From Litorimonas sp964352855 (GTDB lineage Bacteria > Pseudomonadota > Alphaproteobacteria > Caulobacterales > Maricaulaceae), in assembly GCA_964352855.1 (NCBI GenBank), contig CAYGTR010000011.1, positions 1 to 64,000 on the forward strand: 64,000 nt of DNA, written 5' to 3'. The notes beneath the pieces were generated by a model that searched no databases, was not told where the DNA came from, and saw only the letters and a list, made by a program, of their open reading frames with translations. Of the stretch, positions 42,961 to 51,637 are shown in pieces (position 1 is the first letter of the stretch; each line of letters begins with the position of its first letter). The position numbers were made by a program, and so were the translations under genes.

Positions 42961-44025
42961 TTAATTCTCAAAACTCAAATGGGTCTGGAAAAACGGGAAG
43001 ACGTCTGTGTCTATCCTCCCCCCTTTATCGAAAGTCTTATCACCCCATCCGCCATTATACTCTTCGGCTTCATGCGGAACGCCGTATTCGTTGAGTTTTC
43101 GCGAGTAAAACTGATTCGAATAGACATGGTCCTGATTGCCATCATGCCGTCCCCAATCAAACTTAAATCCGATAAGCGTTTTCATGTTTTCCGCATATTC
43201 ACCGACCTGACGTTCCAGAAAAAAACCGTCTTGTAACTTATCAGTCAAAGCCGCATCTAAAATGAGTTCTCCATTTTCACGTTTGGCGGGCGGCTCAATA
43301 AAAAGAGGCGGATTATCCGGATTGGGCAGATTCGCTTGATAAATTGCTGTGAATACTTCCGACAAACCATCCCCTTTTATATCATCCAAGGATTTTGCTG
43401 CTGCGAGTTTCTCCCAATCAGGCCTTGATTGCATGAGCGTGTGCCCAAACCCGGTCGCGACAGGATGAAGACCATAGACAGATCCAAAAACCTCAGGATG
43501 CCGCGATGCAAAACGAATAGCGCCATAAGCCCCCGCTTGATAACCAAATATACCACGCGACTCACGGCGCGCCAAAGTCCGGTATTGGCGGTCAATATGC
43601 GGCACTAATTCATCTATCATAAAATTACGCCATTGCCCGGTGACAGGCGAATTCGTGTAAAGCGAACCGCCTACTGAAGTATTGAAATCGGCTGTCACGA
43701 CAATAACCTCGCCGAAACGGCTGCTCTCTATAGCCTCGTCAAAAAGCTGTTTGCCTTTCTGATGGTCAAAGAATGTCTCTTCATCCTCAAAAAATGTATG
43801 TAAGAAGTAAAGAACGGGATAACTTTTATCAGACGTCTCATAGCCTTCCGGGAGATATACTTGATAATCCCTTATGGCGCTGACGTTGATTTTACTTTCT
43901 TTGAAATGTTGTGACTCAATCTGTCCCCTTTCAATTTTACCGGCCGCATATACAAATGATGTAGGCCCCAGTGTTGTGATAAAACACACTCCAATATTCA
44001 GGCAAAATTGGTGAAGTTTTCTCAT
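42961..44025 (-). CDS. Esterase-D-like alpha/beta hydrolase, catalytic residues replaced
   Basis: A 354-residue exported protein (signal peptide to about 28) with the esterase D fold (VYLPEGYETSDKSYPVLYFLH, RHPEVFGSVYGLHP). At the nucleophile elbow the family has GxSxG; here it is GYQAGAYG with Gln163 in place of Ser. The usual GGH near the C-terminus reads GGW (Trp327). Both changes argue that it is not an active serine esterase. It may be a binding protein. Confidence 0.85.
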   Translation of the reverse strand: MRKLHQFCLNIGVCFITTLGPTSFVYAAGKIERGQIESQHFKESKINVSAIRDYQVYLPEGYETSDKSYPVLYFLHTFFEDEETFFDHQKGKQLFDEAIESSRFGEVIVVTADFNTSVGGSLYTNSPVTGQWRNFMIDELVPHIDRQYRTLARRESRGIFGYQAGAYGAIRFASRHPEVFGSVYGLHPVATGFGHTLMQSRPDWEKLAAAKSLDDIKGDGLSEVFTAIYQANLPNPDNPPLFIEPPAKRENGELILDAALTDKLQDGFFLERQVGEYAENMKTLIGFKFDWGRHDGNQDHVYSNQFYSRKLNEYGVPHEAEEYNGGWGDKTFDKGGRIDTDVFPFFQTHLSFEN

Positions 44026-44057
44026 AGTTACATCTCACTATACTTTAGACATCATGC

Positions 44058-44071
44058 TTAAACATGTTTAA
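44058..44071. promoter_or_regulatory. 14-bp palindrome, candidate PadR operator
   Basis: TTAAACATGTTTAA is a perfect dyad between divergent genes. TTGACA begins immediately after it (44072), so a bound protein would cover a -35 element for padR. Confidence 0.6.
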
Positions 44072-44125
44072 TTGACAGAGGTATCTTATTTACTCTACAA
44101 AGCAGAATATATAGAAGAGATCGAA

Positions 44126-44464
44126 ATGAGCAAGCCAAAATTTTTAGGTGAATTTGAAATTATCGTCTTAGCGGCTTTGATAAGGCTCGGTGAAGATGCT
44201 TATGGCGTTAGTATTCTGAATGAAATTGAGAACCGCGCAGGAAGGTCTGTATCTATCGGGGCGCTTTACTCGACTCTCACTCGTTTGGAAAAAAAACATT
44301 ATGTAAAAGGGCGTATGGGCGAGGCAACCTCAGAGCGAGGCGGACGTGCAAAGCGCTACTTCGAAATTACACCTGATGGCCAGAAGCAATTAGATAAATC
44401 CCTTACCGCACTTAACAATATGTTTAACGGCTTAGATATCTGGCCAAAAGGTCTGACAATATGA
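44126..44464 (+). CDS. PadR-family transcriptional regulator
   Basis: A 112-residue winged-helix protein with GEFEIIVLAALIRLGEDAYG, the SIGALYSTLTRLEKKHYV recognition part and RAKRYFEITPDGQKQL. ATG 44126 with GAAGAGA upstream fits the family start. It overlaps the next gene by four bases (ATGA), a pairing seen widely between PadR and permease-prefix proteins. Confidence 0.9.
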   Translation: MSKPKFLGEFEIIVLAALIRLGEDAYGVSILNEIENRAGRSVSIGALYSTLTRLEKKHYVKGRMGEATSERGGRAKRYFEITPDGQKQLDKSLTALNNMFNGLDIWPKGLTI

Positions 44465-45093
44465 AAACACATTACCATCCCCCAAGAATTGCCGAAAACA
44501 TACTCGCTTTCTTTGCCGGACCGCATTTTGAAAATGAAATTTGCGGGGATATGCAGGAGCGTTTTGGAGCCGGTAGACACGGGCCGCTTTGGTATTGGGG
44601 GCAGACCTTACGCGCCATACCGCAACTAATACTCATGCAATCTCGTGAGCTTTCTCGTGAAAATTATCTACACGAAGCGATTTTCATACTTCTCGCTCTA
44701 TCATTACTCTGGAGCTGGGAAATCAGTATAGCGCGACAAGCCTCTTGGCCGTTAGCGCAGCAGATTTTACCGTATTCTCCGCTAACGCCCGCTGAAACCT
44801 GTAAAGCCATCTATGTTACTCTCTATGGCGGTGCCTTATTATTCGGCCTCTGTCTTTTCTCAGCCTGGAGCAAGCTGTTTCATAAGACACAGTATTTCAA
44901 GAAAGTGCATTTCCTATTACTCACCATTATTGCCTCGACTCCCATAATCTATCTCTTTGTGAATCCCGGACCTTATGATGGTCCGCGAGACTTCAGGGCC
45001 TATCAACTCGGCCTGACTTGGGGGCTGTTCATCCTTGTTATTATGCGGCCTCTTCAATCGTTCAGACATTTTACAACAATCAATAATAGCTGA
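44461..45093 (+). CDS. Permease-prefix-domain membrane protein, no permease part
   Basis: A 210-residue protein. Residues ~7-60 match the permease prefix domain 2 (PPRIAENILAFFAG, GDMQERFGAGRHG, WYWGQTLRAIPQL), normally fused to an ABC-type MacB/FtsX permease. Here only about four membrane segments follow, without the permease core. It is translationally coupled to padR and is probably its target. Confidence 0.75.
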   Translation: MKTHYHPPRIAENILAFFAGPHFENEICGDMQERFGAGRHGPLWYWGQTLRAIPQLILMQSRELSRENYLHEAIFILLALSLLWSWEISIARQASWPLAQQILPYSPLTPAETCKAIYVTLYGGALLFGLCLFSAWSKLFHKTQYFKKVHFLLLTIIASTPIIYLFVNPGPYDGPRDFRAYQLGLTWGLFILVIMRPLQSFRHFTTINNS

Positions 45094-45100
45094 ATAAAAA

Positions 45101-45124
45101 GCCACCTTGCGACAACAAGGTGGC
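45101..45124 (-). terminator. Terminator of the S46 peptidase gene
   Basis: A 9-bp perfect stem (GCCACCTTG/CAAGGTGGC), six-base loop, followed on the minus strand by TTTTTA. Confidence 0.82.
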
Positions 45125-45146
45125 CTTGATTGTTCTTTGAAGTTCG

Positions 45147-47333
45147 TTACCGCCCGACAACATCCATTTCTTCGATCAAGTGGGTCGCCCCATCGACCTT
45201 TTCCATGACCCACAACATATATCGTGAATCGACATGGATGGTCCGGGTAGTGCGCGGATCAAAATCCCAGTCGGAATTGACACTCTCAAACGTGCCGTCA
45301 AATAACAAACCGACAAGTTCTCCCTTCGCATTCATCGTCGCGGAGCCGGAGTTCCCGCCCGTTGAATCCAAATCAGACAAGAAATTCACAGGCACTGACC
45401 CGAGCGAACGCAATTCATATCCCGCATAGTCTTTCGCTTTAATCAGATCGAGTTGCTTTTGCGGTGAATTGAACGGCTCCTCTCCTGTATCTTTCTCGAC
45501 GATCCCTTCCAACGTGGTGAACGGATCATAACGCATACCGTCTTTGGGCGAGCCGCCTAAGACAGTGCCGTAAGTCACGCGCAAGGTTGAGTTCGCATCT
45601 GGATAGGCCGTAAAGCCTTGGTCTTTTTGCCAAGCAATAATGGCTTCCATATATTTGGGCTGTAAGGCCGCTAAACGACCGGAGCGGTCTTTAGACGCTT
45701 TTTCAGACGCCAAACCCGTTTCATAAAGCGCAATTGCCATTTTCATGAACGGGTCTTGGCTTGCTTCCAATTCGGCAGGTGTCGCCGTCATGAGAGATAA
45801 ACGTGTCTCCACATTATTTAATTGGCTCGCCGTATATAGACTATCCAATTTCTGAGAGATAACGGCTGCGTTGAAACTGTCGCCTAGTCCCAAGAAATCA
45901 TCTAAAGCTTTAACGCGTTGCTCTTCGGGTTGGGCCATATAGCCTTCGAGGAACAACATCCATTCCGCTTTATCGACCTTCGCATCATAACGACGTTCCA
46001 TCGCTTCCATACTTTGCTTGAAGAAGGTCATGTCCCGTTCCTGATAACCGGACTCACGCTCTTCATTGGGCTTTTGATTTTCAAGGGACAGGCGGTAGAG
46101 ACGACGTGCGACGCCAAAAAGTTGCGGACGTGTGGCATTATTATACCAATAATCTTGACGCGCTGCGAATGCACTCTCTTCGGATAACGCATCTAATGCT
46201 GTGATGGCTTCGGTGTAACCGGCATCCGGAGCGTTTTTGGCGATCCAATCATTCAACGCGGCCTCACGCTGCGCACGACGGTCAACCAAACCGACACGGC
46301 GCGCGCCATCAATTTGACCATAAAGATTTTTGAGGAAGTTATTTAATCCGGCCAAACGCGATTCATATTTAATGCGCGCATCTGTGCCTTCGGGGGCCGC
46401 CGCTTCAATCTCGGCGATCCAACCTTCAAGAAGGGTCACCCAAGTTGGATATTGCCAATCAAAGGTATTTTTGACTTGTGCCAAACGCGTATAACGAGAG
46501 GTTGACCCGGGATAGCCTGCGGCCATCACGAAATCCCCATCATCCAAACCGGAGGCAGACACTTTCAATGTATGCTCCGGCACAAAGGGGACGTTCTCTT
46601 CCGCAAAATCGGCGGACTTTCCGTCCGGCGAGACATAAGCGCGATAAAAGGCAAAGTCACCCGTGTGACGCGGCCACTGCCAGTTATCAATATCGCCGCC
46701 ATATTTACCAATGGCATCGGCAGGTGCATAGACAAGGCGCACGTCTTTAATCTCGAGGCGCTTGATCAGCTTATATTGCAAGCCGCCAAAGAAGGAAGAA
46801 ACTTGGCAACGATGGCCCGGATCTTCTTCGCAAGATGCGATAAGAGCTTTGCGGTTATTGTCAATTTCAGCGAACCTTGCTTCGCCGGTCAGGTCAGCCG
46901 AGAGCCCGCCGGAAACAGCCTCGGTCACATCATCCACATCGACGGTTACATAAATTCGGGAACCGGGTGCGGCTGGTAATTCAGCCGCAAGATTTTCGGC
47001 TAGAAACCCATTTTCGAGATAATTGTTTTCTTCCGTCGAGTTAAACTGCACAGACCCACGGGCACAGTGATGGTTCGTGACTGCCAAACCTTGAGGCGAC
47101 ACGAAAGAGGCGGAGCATCCGCCCAAGGAAATAATCGCCCCCATTGGAAAGCCCGTCAGGTCAGATAATTGATCAGCGCGAAGCTTCAACCCTGTCTTAC
47201 GCAGGTCTTTGGCGATTTCCGGTAATTGATCCGGTGTGAACATGCCCTCTTTGGCGTGGGCCGTGGCAGTAAAGCCAAACGCTAGCGCGATAGCGGCACT
47301 GGTGAGTAATCCCCGATGTGTATTGATTGTCAT
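45147..47333 (-). CDS. S46-family dipeptidyl peptidase
   Basis: A 728-residue exported serine peptidase (signal ends near TAHA). The catalytic His is in TNHHCARG, and Ser in TGGNSGSATMN; GAIISLGGCSASFVS precedes the His as in DPP7/DPP11. It removes dipeptides from peptide N-termini in the periplasm. Whether it is DPP7- or DPP11-like depends on a specificity residue I cannot place reliably. Confidence 0.93.
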   Translation of the reverse strand: MTINTHRGLLTSAAIALAFGFTATAHAKEGMFTPDQLPEIAKDLRKTGLKLRADQLSDLTGFPMGAIISLGGCSASFVSPQGLAVTNHHCARGSVQFNSTEENNYLENGFLAENLAAELPAAPGSRIYVTVDVDDVTEAVSGGLSADLTGEARFAEIDNNRKALIASCEEDPGHRCQVSSFFGGLQYKLIKRLEIKDVRLVYAPADAIGKYGGDIDNWQWPRHTGDFAFYRAYVSPDGKSADFAEENVPFVPEHTLKVSASGLDDGDFVMAAGYPGSTSRYTRLAQVKNTFDWQYPTWVTLLEGWIAEIEAAAPEGTDARIKYESRLAGLNNFLKNLYGQIDGARRVGLVDRRAQREAALNDWIAKNAPDAGYTEAITALDALSEESAFAARQDYWYNNATRPQLFGVARRLYRLSLENQKPNEERESGYQERDMTFFKQSMEAMERRYDAKVDKAEWMLFLEGYMAQPEEQRVKALDDFLGLGDSFNAAVISQKLDSLYTASQLNNVETRLSLMTATPAELEASQDPFMKMAIALYETGLASEKASKDRSGRLAALQPKYMEAIIAWQKDQGFTAYPDANSTLRVTYGTVLGGSPKDGMRYDPFTTLEGIVEKDTGEEPFNSPQKQLDLIKAKDYAGYELRSLGSVPVNFLSDLDSTGGNSGSATMNAKGELVGLLFDGTFESVNSDWDFDPRTTRTIHVDSRYMLWVMEKVDGATHLIEEMDVVGR

Positions 47334-47565
47334 AATTGTCTCCTTTTATGGCCCACTGTTTAGTCCTCAGAGGGGGACGTTTCCAGAGTAAAAGCGCCGT
47401 AAACGAGGCAAGTTTTTGCAAAATTGCGGAAAGACTGGGTTATTTCAAAAGAAAAAGCACCCACACACATCTCATGCGTTTATCGATTGTTAAGGATAAG
47501 AGATATTGCTTCTGTAGGCGTAAACGGTTTGTACTAAATGCCCATATTGGCATTCAAAATTTATT

Positions 47566-47952
47566 TTAGGCGAGTTCGATGAGCTGAATCAGGTTTCCGC
47601 AAGTATCATTTAAGATCGCGATTTTTACCTCTCCTGCCGTTATTGGGGCTTGGGTAAATTCCACTCCTAATTCTGTCAGACGTTTATGTTCTGCTTCAAG
47701 GCTCTCGACGCTAAAGGCTGTAAAAGGAATACCATCGGCCATCATTGCAGCTTGAAAATCCATGACCGCCGGATGCTGATTAGGCTCCAAACCCAATTCT
47801 ACGCCCTCCGGTTCTTCCGGCGAGATAAGTGTGATCCAACGGTGCTCTCCCATGGGAATGTCGTGCTTGACGGTAAATCCAAGCTTATCGGTATAGAACG
47901 CCAAGGCTTTGGCTTGGTCATCTACACAGACGCTTTTAATATACATTTTCAT
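47566..47952 (-). CDS. VOC-family protein 1
   Basis: A 128-residue glyoxalase/bleomycin-resistance fold protein (AKALAFYTDKLGFTV, GNLIQLIEL). Members bind a metal and a small substrate; this one resembles the general extradiol/antibiotic-resistance subgroup. Last gene of a co-directional cluster that starts with a LuxR gene. Confidence 0.9.
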   Translation of the reverse strand: MKMYIKSVCVDDQAKALAFYTDKLGFTVKHDIPMGEHRWITLISPEEPEGVELGLEPNQHPAVMDFQAAMMADGIPFTAFSVESLEAEHKRLTELGVEFTQAPITAGEVKIAILNDTCGNLIQLIELA

Positions 47953-48015
47953 TGGGTGTCTCCTCTTTCGCCAAATTCTGCCCTTAATAAATCAAATTTT
48001 ATATAGCCTATGCCT

Positions 48016-48483
48016 TCAATCACATTTACGCAAATTGACTTGGAAGCCTCGACTTAAATCCAGAGTTGAAACATTCACGGTCAATTGATTGCCATGTCGT
48101 TTATAAAGAAGGCGCTGCGGAAAATCATGGGATGGGTTTTCGAAGAGCGCGGATTTCTCGCCACGGTCGGTCAAAACAAACTCTGTCGTTCCTGTGCCTC
48201 CGGGCGACGCAATATAGACATATTCAGCCTCTCGTCTCTCTATCCTCAGCTCCTCGAAGAATGTGACTTTCCTGTCTTTCTGCGTAACCGAATATCCGAA
48301 TAAGAGGCCATCAAAACCTTTGCTCCAAACCTCGCGCGTTGATCCATCATCATTCATCCAGCACCCACTCAACCATGACATTTCATCTCTGTTCTGGGGT
48401 AAATCTGAATGAGATGGCGAATGACTGGCACAACCCCCCATCATCATTAGACCTATTGCTAGGGGTCCAATGCGGATGTTCAT
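48016..48483 (-). CDS. DUF6265-like lipoprotein
   Basis: A lipoprotein (lipobox MGGC) whose mature domain has WLSGCWMNDDGSTREVW and HDFPQRLLYKR, the pattern of DUF6265. AGGAGG six bases upstream supports ATG 48483 (three bases after another ATG). Function unknown. It begins 23 bases after the preceding VOC gene. Confidence 0.8.
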   Translation of the reverse strand: MNIRIGPLAIGLMMMGGCASHSPSHSDLPQNRDEMSWLSGCWMNDDGSTREVWSKGFDGLLFGYSVTQKDRKVTFFEELRIERREAEYVYIASPGGTGTTEFVLTDRGEKSALFENPSHDFPQRLLYKRHGNQLTVNVSTLDLSRGFQVNLRKCD

Positions 48484-48506
48484 CATTTGCCTCCTAAATA
48501 ACACTC

Positions 48507-48854
48507 TTATGGCACGCGCGGTATATCACCCGCCATCTCGACTAATCCCATCCTGTTCCCAGCAGGATCAAAAAACAGGCCGAGCACCACAACGCCTGGC
48601 ACCTCAAATCTCGGAACATCAATTATCCCGCCCGCTTTCATAATGTCGTCCATCGTTGCAGAGATGTCGTTCACACCCATGTAGAAAACCTTTTCCGCGG
48701 GGTCTTGTCTTATGCTCCCTTGCAAGACAGGTGCGTTGCCGGGTGCGAAGGTTTCTGGTTTTCCGCAAGGCCAATCGAAAATCTCTTCATAGAACTTTCT
48801 GAGCGCCGTCTCGTCCGGACCGGCGATATCAAAAAAGACGATAGGGGCTGACAT
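48507..48854 (-). CDS. VOC-family protein 2
   Basis: A 115-residue VOC protein (ALRKFYEEIFDWPCG, VLGLFFDPAGNRMGLVE), similar to the predicted-enzyme group related to lactoylglutathione lyase. It is probably dimeric, as the family is. Confidence 0.88.
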   Translation of the reverse strand: MSAPIVFFDIAGPDETALRKFYEEIFDWPCGKPETFAPGNAPVLQGSIRQDPAEKVFYMGVNDISATMDDIMKAGGIIDVPRFEVPGVVVLGLFFDPAGNRMGLVEMAGDIPRVP

Positions 48855-48933
48855 TTATCGGTCCTCCGTACTCGCGTTTCAAAGCTAAGGCTTCATCTTT
48901 GCACGATATCTGGTCTTGGTTTTAAGCATCCAT

Positions 48934-49296
48934 TTACATGGGTTGCCAAAGCTGAATAGGATTGCCTTCCGGGTCCTTAAGGCGCGCAAAGAGACCGTTT
49001 GGGTAAGTCTGCGGATCCACGTCAACCTTTATCCTGGCGGCTTCAAGTTGTCCTACCATTCGCATCAAATCCTTGACCCGGAAATTCATCATCCATTGTT
49101 TTTCATTGTCTTCAAAGTAAGATGTATCTTGAGGGAATGGATTGAATATGGTTGTCCCGCCGCTTTGTCGCCATACAGGCGCATTATAGCTCGTTGGCCC
49201 TTCGGTGATCCCAAGATGGGTTGCATACCAAACTTTCATGGTTGCCGGGTCATGAGATCGAAAAAAGAACCCGCCAATACCTTCAACTTTTTCCAT
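48934..49296 (-). CDS. VOC-family protein 3
   Basis: A 120-residue VOC protein (GGFFFRSHDPATMKVWYATHLGI, LKDPEGNPIQLWQP). With the two neighbouring VOC genes it forms a set of three on one strand; the copies are diverged and not recent duplicates. Confidence 0.88.
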   Translation of the reverse strand: MEKVEGIGGFFFRSHDPATMKVWYATHLGITEGPTSYNAPVWRQSGGTTIFNPFPQDTSYFEDNEKQWMMNFRVKDLMRMVGQLEAARIKVDVDPQTYPNGLFARLKDPEGNPIQLWQPM

Positions 49297-49301
49297 AATG
49301 T

Positions 49302-49826
49302 TTATCCTCTTTTTCTTTTGGGGAATCGAAGGAAAAAAGCAGAGACTAAAGAGACAATTAAACCGATAGGAAAAATCTCCGTAAAGGTGATCGGAATTCG
49401 ATAAAACGGATTCCCATACTGCTCTATCGTTTTCGCCATACCATCTTTAATTTTAGCGAGTTCTTCAGCAGTGATACCCGAAGCTTCCTTTTCAGCTATA
49501 TATGCCTCAGCATAGTCATTGATGAATGTATAGTCCGAAATAGTGAGGTAAATCTCCCAAACAATGATATAGACTATGCCTGCGACTGCGGTGATACCAA
49601 GACCGATCAGCAAGGCTTTCCCAAAGGTAATAACGCCGCCTTGTTCTTGATCGCGATATTTACGCACCCCGAAATATATCAGGGAAAAAGCCAAAAACAT
49701 GATAAGAAAACCGGTTGCTTGGGAGGCTCCCAAACTTCCACTGTCCGACAAGACGATACCGACCAAAATGGTACAAATCGTAATTAAACCTGAAATAACG
49801 CCGTAAATTAGAAGTAGTCTGACCAT
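49302..49826 (-). CDS. DUF4199 membrane protein
   Basis: A 174-residue protein with about four membrane segments and the DUF4199 pattern (LIYFGVRKYRDQEQGGVITFGKALLIGLGI, NPFYRIPITFTEIFPIGL). Function unknown. VOC gene 3 starts five bases after its stop, so they are co-transcribed. Confidence 0.85.
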   Translation of the reverse strand: MVRLLLIYGVISGLITICTILVGIVLSDSGSLGASQATGFLIMFLAFSLIYFGVRKYRDQEQGGVITFGKALLIGLGITAVAGIVYIIVWEIYLTISDYTFINDYAEAYIAEKEASGITAEELAKIKDGMAKTIEQYGNPFYRIPITFTEIFPIGLIVSLVSAFFLRFPKRKRG

Positions 49827-49920
49827 AATGTTTCCTCACACACATTAGGGTGAAAATTTGACCTAAAATCTTTACTAGGGCTATCGCCCAAAAGGGTGAG
49901 AAACGATACTTAACCCGTTT

Positions 49921-50376
49921 TTATGACGGTAAAATGCGTAAATCTCGCGCGGCACTCACAGCGTTCATCCGTCCGCTCACTTTTAATTTGGTATATAAAT
50001 TAGCGATATGTGTTTTCACGGTATTCGGCGATATCCCCAGATCTCTTGCGATTTGTTTATTCGAGTGTCCCTTGGCAAGCGCCATAAGAACCATATGTTC
50101 TCGGCGTGTCACGCCGAGATGTTTCAGCGCTTTTTCGTTCACTTCAAAAACGCTTTTCGTGTCTCGCTTTTGGCTAAGGCGGTGCCCAACCCATATGCCC
50201 AGCACGGTAAACCCGCTCACCAGAGCCAAAATATATATCTCAGTCGTGAGAGAGCGCACAAAATATTTAAATTCAAGCCATTCGAGCGCAAAGGCACTGA
50301 GGGCCAATAAAAACCCGGCTAAACATAATTGCGATTTTTTGCCAAGATGCATGCCTTTCATCCTCTTCCTCGACAA
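49921..50376 (-). CDS. Membrane-anchored LuxR-type regulator
   Basis: A 151-residue protein with two N-terminal membrane segments (about 17-33 and 46-64) and a C-terminal GerE/LuxR helix-turn-helix (LGVTRREHMVLMALAKGHSNKQIARDLGISPNTVKTHIANLY, given here by its ends and NKQIA core). No receiver domain. It begins the DUF4199-VOC cluster; a symmetric site stands right upstream. Its signal is unknown. Confidence 0.85.
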   Translation of the reverse strand: MSRKRMKGMHLGKKSQLCLAGFLLALSAFALEWLEFKYFVRSLTTEIYILALVSGFTVLGIWVGHRLSQKRDTKSVFEVNEKALKHLGVTRREHMVLMALAKGHSNKQIARDLGISPNTVKTHIANLYTKLKVSGRMNAVSAARDLRILPS

Positions 50377-50384
50377 ACAATATC

Positions 50385-50408
50385 ATATGGTATTCATATA
50401 AACCATAT
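50385..50408. promoter_or_regulatory. Inverted repeat upstream of the LuxR gene
   Basis: ATATGGT and ACCATAT, perfect 7-bp arms with a 10-base spacer, nine bases from the gene start. A likely operator for autoregulation. Confidence 0.45.
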
Positions 50409-50631
50409 CTCTCATTAATTTCGCCTAGGAAAATGCCAACTATTGTCTTACCCTTAGCATATCTGACCGCGGTAAAACCGACGGAAGCCTCGTTTCCATT
50501 TTTACATTTCATTCATATAAATTATTCACGAATGACTCACCCTAACTCTTGACGAACCTTTTTCACTCCATCTGCTATGGTGGACCTCTTTCAACATGTG
50601 TTTGGAATAATGATTGGGCTGGGTACGTTAC

Positions 50632-51633
50632 ATGCGAATGAATACATTGATAACATTGGGCGCATCTGCAGCTTTTGGCATTATGGCGGTACTTCTGGCG
50701 CGTGGATGGATCAATAAAGCCGTCGAAAATGAGTTTCGACAATCAACGCCCCTCTCGACCGCAACGCCTGTCCCAATACAACTAAATACTGTGCCCGTTT
50801 TGATTGCGGACATGGATCTCGCCTTTGGCGATAATCTGGCACTTAATGCTGTCAGGCTTGTCAATTATCCGGAAGATGCCGTCCCAACCGGCGCTTTTAC
50901 CGCCATAGAAGATTTATTCGACAATCAAGGTGAACGGGTTGTCTTGTCTCAAATCGCTTATAATGAACCCATTTTAGAACACAAAATTACCGGCCCAAAT
51001 GGCCGTGCCAGCCTGTCTGCGCGCATCCGTCCCGGGTACCGAGCCGTGGCCGTTCGTGTGGATGATGTCTCTGGCGTCGCAGGTTTTGTGGTTCCCGGAG
51101 ATATTGTTGACATCATCTATACACGCGAACCGGAGACCGCAGTAAATGGTCGAAAAAACGGACCCGGGGCTGCAGCCACGGCATATGTGTCTGATGTTAT
51201 TTTGCAGAATGTAACCGTTTTAGGAGTAGATCAAAATCAATCCGAGACGACAGCTGCCCCAGATGTCGCCAGAACCGTCACTCTGGAAGTGACGAATGAA
51301 GAAGGGCAAGCACTTAGCCTCGCCATGGAATATGGTTCGCTATCACTCTCTTTGCGGGGCGTCGGTGAAATACTTCCGAGTGCGGCACGGCAACTTAAAT
51401 TAAGCGATTTAGGTCCAAAGTATACACGTCCAAGAGCCCAGCACACCAAAAGAAAAACTGTTTCAAAACAAGCAGAACCAAAACCCTCAAATGTCGCAGA
51501 AGTCGTCATTATTCGCAGCGATTCTGATAAAAAAGAAACTGTCGAACGTTTGAACGTCAAACGAGAAATAACAGTTCAAGAACGCACAGCCAATGAGGCA
51601 ACGACCTTATTGTCTGAATTGGCAGGAGGGTAA
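50632..51633 (+). CDS. cpaB: Flp pilus assembly protein CpaB
   Basis: A 333-residue protein with one N-terminal membrane segment and a SAF domain (about 55-120), followed by the CpaB/RcpC domain (RPGYRAVAVRVDDVSGVAGFVVPGDIVDII; signature in its VPGDIVDI part). It acts in the periplasm with the secretin. ATG 50632 is chosen; a TTG at 50614 is in frame upstream. Confidence 0.93.
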   Translation: MRMNTLITLGASAAFGIMAVLLARGWINKAVENEFRQSTPLSTATPVPIQLNTVPVLIADMDLAFGDNLALNAVRLVNYPEDAVPTGAFTAIEDLFDNQGERVVLSQIAYNEPILEHKITGPNGRASLSARIRPGYRAVAVRVDDVSGVAGFVVPGDIVDIIYTREPETAVNGRKNGPGAAATAYVSDVILQNVTVLGVDQNQSETTAAPDVARTVTLEVTNEEGQALSLAMEYGSLSLSLRGVGEILPSAARQLKLSDLGPKYTRPRAQHTKRKTVSKQAEPKPSNVAEVVIIRSDSDKKETVERLNVKREITVQERTANEATTLLSELAGG

Positions 51634-51637
51634 CACC

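Noticed and set aside
50548..50580. TTGACG ... TATGGT as the cpaB promoter
   Set aside because: The spacing is about 21 bases, too long for a sigma-70 promoter.
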